DNA of 64,000 nt from Pullulanibacillus pueri (GTDB taxonomy: Bacteria > Bacillota > Bacilli > Bacillales > Sporolactobacillaceae). A model generated the notes under the pieces. That model worked only from the letters and a program-made list of their open reading frames with translations, did not search any database and had not been told where the DNA came from. This document shows, piece by piece, positions 59,735 through 64,000 of this stretch. Where the stretch lies: assembly GCF_014639255.1 (NCBI RefSeq), contig NZ_BMFV01000015.1:37550-101549 (forward strand), in the 5' to 3' direction. How positions within the stretch are numbered: the first letter of the stretch is position 1; every line of letters starts with the position of its first letter. Made by a program: the position numbers and the translations under genes.

Positions 59735-61342
59735 ATGAAGTTTGATGCCTTGTTTAACCCATACCCTTCCCAACGAATGACGACATATGCAAGAAAAGGC
59801 ATGGTGGCAACAGCACAGCCACTTGCGGCACAAGCAGGTATAGAAATACTGAAAAAAGGGGGCAATGCCATTGATGCTGCCATTGCAACAGCGGCTTGTC
59901 TCACCGTGCTTGAGCCCAATTCAAACAGCATTGGTGCAGATACGTTTGCCATCGTTTGGTATAAAGGTAAGCTTCATGGATTAAACGCCAGCGGTCCCGC
60001 TCCAAAGGCGATATCCATACAATCTGTCAAGGCGGCGGGCTATCACAATATTCCAAACTATGGAATGCTACCAGTTACTGTTCCTGGAACACCGGCTGCT
60101 TGGGCGGGATTATCTGAAAGATTCGGTCAATTACCATTGACCGAGGTGTTAAGCCCAGCCATCGACTATGCAGAAAATGGCTATCCTGTTTCGCCAACGA
60201 TAGGGAAATATTGGGACGATGGATTTCAAAATATTCGTGCATTAAAAGGTGAAGCATTCACTCCATGGTTAGAAACGTTTGCGCCTAAAGGAAGAGCACC
60301 ACGGATTGGGGAAATGTGGCGATCACCTGATCATGCAAAAACGTTATCTTCTATAGCAGAGACAGGAGCCCAGTCATTTTATGAAGGAGAATTAGCAGAT
60401 AAAATTGATGCATTTTTCCGCAAATATGGTGGGTTTTTACGAAAGGAAGATTTGGCAAGCTACAAGTTAGAATGGGTAGACCCGATAAATATTAACTATG
60501 GAGGATATGATATTTGGGAAATCCCGCCTAATGGACAAGGGATCATCGCATTAATGGCTTTAAATATTCTTAAAGGCTTTAAATTTACAGCAAAGGATAC
60601 TTTAGAGACATATCATAAACAAATCGAGGCGGTAAAACTGGCGTTTATCGATGGCTTAAAATATATTACAGATCCCAAACATATGAAGCTATCCGCTTCG
60701 CAACTTCTTTCTGAGCCTTATTCCCGTTTGCGAAGAGAACTTATAACGGAAGAGGCTTTGATGCCTCAAGCGGGTGAACCTTTTAAAGGGGACACGGTCT
60801 ACCTTTCTACGGCAGATGGAGAAGGGAACATGGTCTCATTAATACAAAGTCATGCGGGCGATTTTGGATCAGGTATTGTCATCCCAGGCACGGGGATTTG
60901 TATGCAGAACCGTGGCACTGGTTTTTCATTAGATCCGTCCCATCACAATGCGCTTGCGCCGGGAAAGAAAACCTATCATACGATTATACCGGGATTTATT
61001 ACAAAAGGAGAACAAGCCATCGGTCCGTTTGGTGTGATGTGTGGGATGATTCAACCGCAAGCGCATGTCCAACTTGTGATGAACTTGATTGACTTTCATT
61101 TGAATCCACAAGCGACATTAGATGCCCCAAGATGGCGCTGGATAAAGGAAAACATCATTGAAGTTGAACCAGGGTTTCCAGATCATATCGCCCAAGCGCT
61201 CGTAAGAAAAGGACACATTGTCCAGCGGGCAACAGATTCAGGGATGTTTGGTCGTGGGCAAATCATTTTGAGAGATCCTGAAAGCGGTGTACTCGCCGGT
61301 GGAACAGAACCGCGAGCCGATGGTGAGGTCGCTGCGTGGTAA
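59735..61342 (+). CDS. Cytoplasmic gamma-glutamyltransferase-family protein (YwrD-like)
   Basis: This 535-residue Ntn-hydrolase has the GGT pattern: GMVATAQPLAAQAGIEILKK, GGNAIDAAIATAA, the autocleavage/nucleophile Thr354 in GDTVYLSTADGEGNMVS, and the GCGSGI-like segment GDFGSGIVIPGTG. GGTs self-cleave before this Thr and then cleave gamma-glutamyl amides such as glutathione. There is no signal peptide, as in B. subtilis YwrD and unlike secreted GGT, so it should act in the cytoplasm. The usual TTH triplet is DTV here, a change typical of the YwrD-like branch. GAGGAG lies ten bases before the ATG. Monocistronic. Confidence 0.9.
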   Translation: MKFDALFNPYPSQRMTTYARKGMVATAQPLAAQAGIEILKKGGNAIDAAIATAACLTVLEPNSNSIGADTFAIVWYKGKLHGLNASGPAPKAISIQSVKAAGYHNIPNYGMLPVTVPGTPAAWAGLSERFGQLPLTEVLSPAIDYAENGYPVSPTIGKYWDDGFQNIRALKGEAFTPWLETFAPKGRAPRIGEMWRSPDHAKTLSSIAETGAQSFYEGELADKIDAFFRKYGGFLRKEDLASYKLEWVDPININYGGYDIWEIPPNGQGIIALMALNILKGFKFTAKDTLETYHKQIEAVKLAFIDGLKYITDPKHMKLSASQLLSEPYSRLRRELITEEALMPQAGEPFKGDTVYLSTADGEGNMVSLIQSHAGDFGSGIVIPGTGICMQNRGTGFSLDPSHHNALAPGKKTYHTIIPGFITKGEQAIGPFGVMCGMIQPQAHVQLVMNLIDFHLNPQATLDAPRWRWIKENIIEVEPGFPDHIAQALVRKGHIVQRATDSGMFGRGQIILRDPESGVLAGGTEPRADGEVAAW

Positions 61343-61500
61343 TCTCTAACCAAGATGAAACATGGAAAATTCGTCGAGGGCTTGAAGGCCGGCTATCCAT
61401 TGTTCTAGAGATGAAACTTCTAAAAATCTCCTCAGCGGCCACTCGACCCAAAATCGTAGTATAATATACTTTTGAGTCACTTTTATAGAAGAAGCAGTAG

Positions 61501-63678
61501 GTGGACGTTTTGAATACAGTTGCAACGAAGATCAACACGGATGGCCTTATTTATCGACGGTTAGTCCTACATAATCACTATTCGCCTGAACAGCAGATGT
61601 GTATAGAGCGTACAGTAAACAAATTGTTACAGCATTCCACAAGTGCTGATCGGCCAGGGATGTTATTAGGGAGAATTCAAAGCGGGAAAACACGAACCTT
61701 TATTGGCGTGGCTGCGCTTGGATTTGATAATCATTATGACATGACCATTGTATTAACAAAAGGAACCCGAGCGCTTAGTCAGCAAACCTATGAGCGGCTG
61801 AACAAAGAATTTCGCTCACTTCGGGAGGACGATGTTGTTCAAGTCTTTGACATTATGACCTTACCCGATAATCTTATTAACTATGAGCTTGACCAAAAGC
61901 TGATCTTTGTCGTTAAAAAGGAAATGAATAATTTACAAAGGCTTAGAGCGGCATTGTTTGAGACCTATCCACAGTTGGCGGAAAAGCGCATCCTTATTAT
62001 TGATGATGAGGCGGATTTTGCTAGTTTTGGATTTACGAAAACGAAAGCAGAAATTATAGAAATCAACCGGATTGCAGGACACATTGATGACCTACGCAAG
62101 AATCTGAAGCAGGTGGATTTTTTACAAGTTACTGCAACGCCTTATTCTTTGTATTTACAACCCGAGGCATATACTTTTAGGCATTCCGATCGGACCTTTA
62201 AACCCATTCGACCGGCATTTACGGAGCTTGTTCCTGTCGGCAAGGGTTATATTGGTGGAGAATACTATTTTAAGGAAAGTGAGGAGGACCGTTCGCTAGC
62301 TTCCTTCCTTTATGAACCGATTGCTTTAGATGAACTTGTGGTTTTGAAGAAGGAAGATCGGCGTCGTTTTAAAATTGAGCAAGCACTTTCAAGTCAAAAG
62401 ATCCATTCATTAAGACAGGCTATCGTCAATTTTATGGTCGGAGGGATTATCCGCCGATGGCAGGACGAAAAGCAAAATAAAAGGCCAAGGAAGTATAGCT
62501 TTATTATTCATACAGAGCAAGCGAAAGCCTCACATGGCTGGCAAGAGGCGGTCATTCTCTCCTTGAAAGCGCAGTTGGTTTCCGCACTTGATCAGGAGCC
62601 TCTTATCCTTGATTCCCTCGTACGTCAGGCTTACGAAAATATCCGCCGATCGTTGAAGAGGGTCAATGGCGATGTACCAAAATATGAAGAAGTGAAATAT
62701 CACGTGTACTATGCCATTGGCCATGATCATCTCATGATTACCAAAGTCAATTCGGAAAACGATATGAATCAGCTTTTGGATGAAACGGGGGAGTTGAGAC
62801 TAAGGGCGCCGCTGAATATTTTTATCGGTGGGCAAATTTTGGACCGGGGAATTACGATTGGGAATTTGATTGGCTTTTATTATGGCCGCAACCCGAGGCG
62901 TTTTCAGCAGGATACGGTTTTGCAACATTCGCGGATGTTTGGCTATCGTCCTCTGGAGGATCTTGCGGTCACACGTTTTTATACCACACTGGAAATTTAT
63001 GAAGTGATGAAAACGATCCATGAATTTGATACAGCCCTCCGTAATGCCTTTGAACGAGGAGGACAAGAGGGTGGCGTTGTCTTTATTCAAAAAGACGCAA
63101 GCAATCATATCATTCCGTGCAGCCCTAATAAATTGATTTTATCTACGACCACCACGCTCAAACCGTTCAAGCGCTTATTGCCTGTCGGCTTTCAGACAGG
63201 TTATAAAACCTATATTGCAAAAACCATCCAAGCCCTTGATCGGAGCATTTTACAGCATCGGGTGGATCAGCCCTTTTTGCTCGATGTTACAGAAGCTACG
63301 AGGATCATTGAAACCATCAAGACCACATTTGATGACGAAGCGGCTAAGCCGTGGTCAGCACAAACATTCATTTCAACGATGGAGTATCTCGCAACTTTGG
63401 GTAAAGGAAAAGAAGCGGGGAAAGTATGGTGCATTGTTAAAACCGATAGACAGATGGCACGGGTTAGAAAGAATGGTCGCTGGGAGGATGCCCCTGATAC
63501 CCCGCGTGGGAAAGACAGTGAACTAACGCTCGCGCGTGAGGTAGCTCAGTATATCCCTGCGTTGATCTTACTTCGACAAAACGGTGAAGAAGACAAAGGA
63601 TGGAGAGACACACCATTCTGGTGGCCCGTATTAGTTACACCCCGTCATACGCCGACCACGATATTTGCAGAATCCTAG
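61501..63678 (+). CDS. Z1-domain ATPase (superfamily 2-like), orphan
   Basis: This 725-residue protein has the Z1-type P-loop ATPase motifs in order: Walker A GRIQSGKT with Lys63, Walker B IIDDEADF (167-173), VTATPYS (210-216), GGQILDRGITI (443-453) and QHSRMFGYR (475-483). Z1 proteins are known from prokaryotic conflict and DNA-repair loci, usually beside a GHKL ATPase, an endonuclease or a methylase. None is adjacent here. The start is uncertain: GTG at 61501 has no site, whereas TTG at 61510 has AGGTGG five bases upstream. The role is unknown; defence is inference. An IS1182-type element begins about ten bases after the stop. Confidence 0.85.
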   Translation: MDVLNTVATKINTDGLIYRRLVLHNHYSPEQQMCIERTVNKLLQHSTSADRPGMLLGRIQSGKTRTFIGVAALGFDNHYDMTIVLTKGTRALSQQTYERLNKEFRSLREDDVVQVFDIMTLPDNLINYELDQKLIFVVKKEMNNLQRLRAALFETYPQLAEKRILIIDDEADFASFGFTKTKAEIIEINRIAGHIDDLRKNLKQVDFLQVTATPYSLYLQPEAYTFRHSDRTFKPIRPAFTELVPVGKGYIGGEYYFKESEEDRSLASFLYEPIALDELVVLKKEDRRRFKIEQALSSQKIHSLRQAIVNFMVGGIIRRWQDEKQNKRPRKYSFIIHTEQAKASHGWQEAVILSLKAQLVSALDQEPLILDSLVRQAYENIRRSLKRVNGDVPKYEEVKYHVYYAIGHDHLMITKVNSENDMNQLLDETGELRLRAPLNIFIGGQILDRGITIGNLIGFYYGRNPRRFQQDTVLQHSRMFGYRPLEDLAVTRFYTTLEIYEVMKTIHEFDTALRNAFERGGQEGGVVFIQKDASNHIIPCSPNKLILSTTTTLKPFKRLLPVGFQTGYKTYIAKTIQALDRSILQHRVDQPFLLDVTEATRIIETIKTTFDDEAAKPWSAQTFISTMEYLATLGKGKEAGKVWCIVKTDRQMARVRKNGRWEDAPDTPRGKDSELTLAREVAQYIPALILLRQNGEEDKGWRDTPFWWPVLVTPRHTPTTIFAES

Positions 63679-63687
63679 CCTTAAAAC

Positions 63688-63740
63688 GATGAGGCTGTCT
63701 CAGAAGTCCTGAAAATTGGACTGTTTGAGACAGCTTCATC
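63688..63740 (+). terminator. Hairpin at the Z1 end / left terminus of the IS element
   Basis: GATGAGGCTGTCTCA pairs with TTGAGACAGCTTCATC across a short loop. GAGGCTGTCTCA is typical of IS1182-family element ends, so this is probably both the boundary of the right-edge insertion and a working terminator. Confidence 0.6.
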
Positions 63741-63797
63741 TTGATATTCAATCAAATTGAATTTGTAGGATATAAAAAAACAGAGGGAAAAGCCATA

Positions 63798-64000
63798 TTA
63801 TGCGACTTTCCCCTCTGTTTTTTCCTCTTTTTTAACCTTCGGTTTTAAATGGTTTGACCATTTCAATAAGTTATGTGCAACGCAAATAAGACCCCATTCC
63901 ACCCTTATTTTGGAAAGGCCTCTTAACATAAATGGATTAAATCCTCGGTTATATTTTATCTGTCCAAATACTGGTTCGACATCACATTTTCGTCTACGGT
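63798..64000 (-). mobile_element. IS1182-family transposase, C-terminal part (runs off the window)
   Basis: The minus strand is open from the window edge to a stop at 63798 and reads RRKCDVEPVFGQIKYNRGFN, FMLRGLSKIRVEWGLICVAH and NLLKWSNHLKPKVKKEEKTE. This is the end of a DDE transposase of the IS1182 type, including the final EPVFGQIKYN block with the catalytic Glu region. The N-terminal part lies beyond base 64000, so completeness is unknown. Confidence 0.9.

Noticed and set aside
52253..63678. A defence island joining the NERD, SEC-C and Z1 genes
   Set aside because: About 7 kb of ordinary metabolic genes on both strands separate Z1 from the other two, and no shared operon or typical partners are present.

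Overview
The window reads as a low-GC Gram-positive chromosome from the order Bacillales. Shine-Dalgarno sites are of the AGGAGG type, a SAM-I (S-box) riboswitch controls methionine synthesis, CcpA-type cre sites occur, and many genes resemble Bacillus subtilis families (YitJ, GndA, UxuA, UxaC, YvgN, YwrD, AdhR/AdhA, BdbD-like DsbA). A spore-former of the Bacillaceae or Sporolactobacillaceae is my best guess; no rRNA or housekeeping marker is present to settle it.

Layout. (1) 1-2350: 3' end of a LacI-type regulator and an orphan sugar-binding lipoprotein. (2) 2495-8235, minus strand: metH and yitJ behind a SAM riboswitch. (3) 8321-9999: gnd behind a long leader with competing base-pairings. 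(4) 10106-16212: hexuronate operon (GntR regulator, uxuA, GPH symporter, uxaC, uxuB). (5) 16542-20406: aldo/keto reductase, four 42-bp hairpin repeats, formate/nitrite channel, and an SRPBCC/ArsR pair under a 15-bp inverted repeat. (6) 20476-30103: amidase, AtzG-like small subunit, nitrilase, HTH-only LysR, a five-gene Opp/Dpp-type ABC importer and a RutB/BiuH-like cysteine hydrolase, which together look like an uptake and degradation route for an amide or ureide. (7) 30110-33667: IS3 remnant, DoxX, then a BlaI-type repressor, a short M56 protease and a membrane-anchored DsbA, with matching operators at the two promoters. (8) 33927-40833: MerR/alcohol dehydrogenase, coiled-coil protein, TetR/aldo-keto reductase sharing a palindrome, a 7TM histidine kinase with response regulator, and gene fragments. 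(9) 41368-47738: a second peptide-type ABC operon with a consensus promoter and a perfect cre. (10) 48220-52234: Gfo/Idh oxidoreductase, a membrane protein, an MFS exporter and a 16-copy 52-bp minisatellite. (11) 52253-63740: NERD protein with an apparent frameshift at its start, SEC-C protein, MATE exporter, two small hydrophilic genes, lactonase, glyoxal-reductase-like AKR, gamma-glutamyltransferase and an orphan Z1 ATPase. (12) The right edge enters an IS1182-type transposase.

Themes. Carbon metabolism: hexuronates converge on 2-keto-3-deoxygluconate, and gnd plus the lactonase serve the oxidative pentose phosphate route. Nitrogen and amide scavenging: two peptide-type importers, three amide hydrolases and a gamma-glutamyltransferase. 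Many genes sit as small regulator/target pairs whose operators can be read directly. The most unusual features are the amide/ureide module, the 52-bp minisatellite, the gnd leader, the BlaI-M56-DsbA regulon and the isolated Z1 ATPase. All functional statements are inferred from sequence reading alone; no database search was run.
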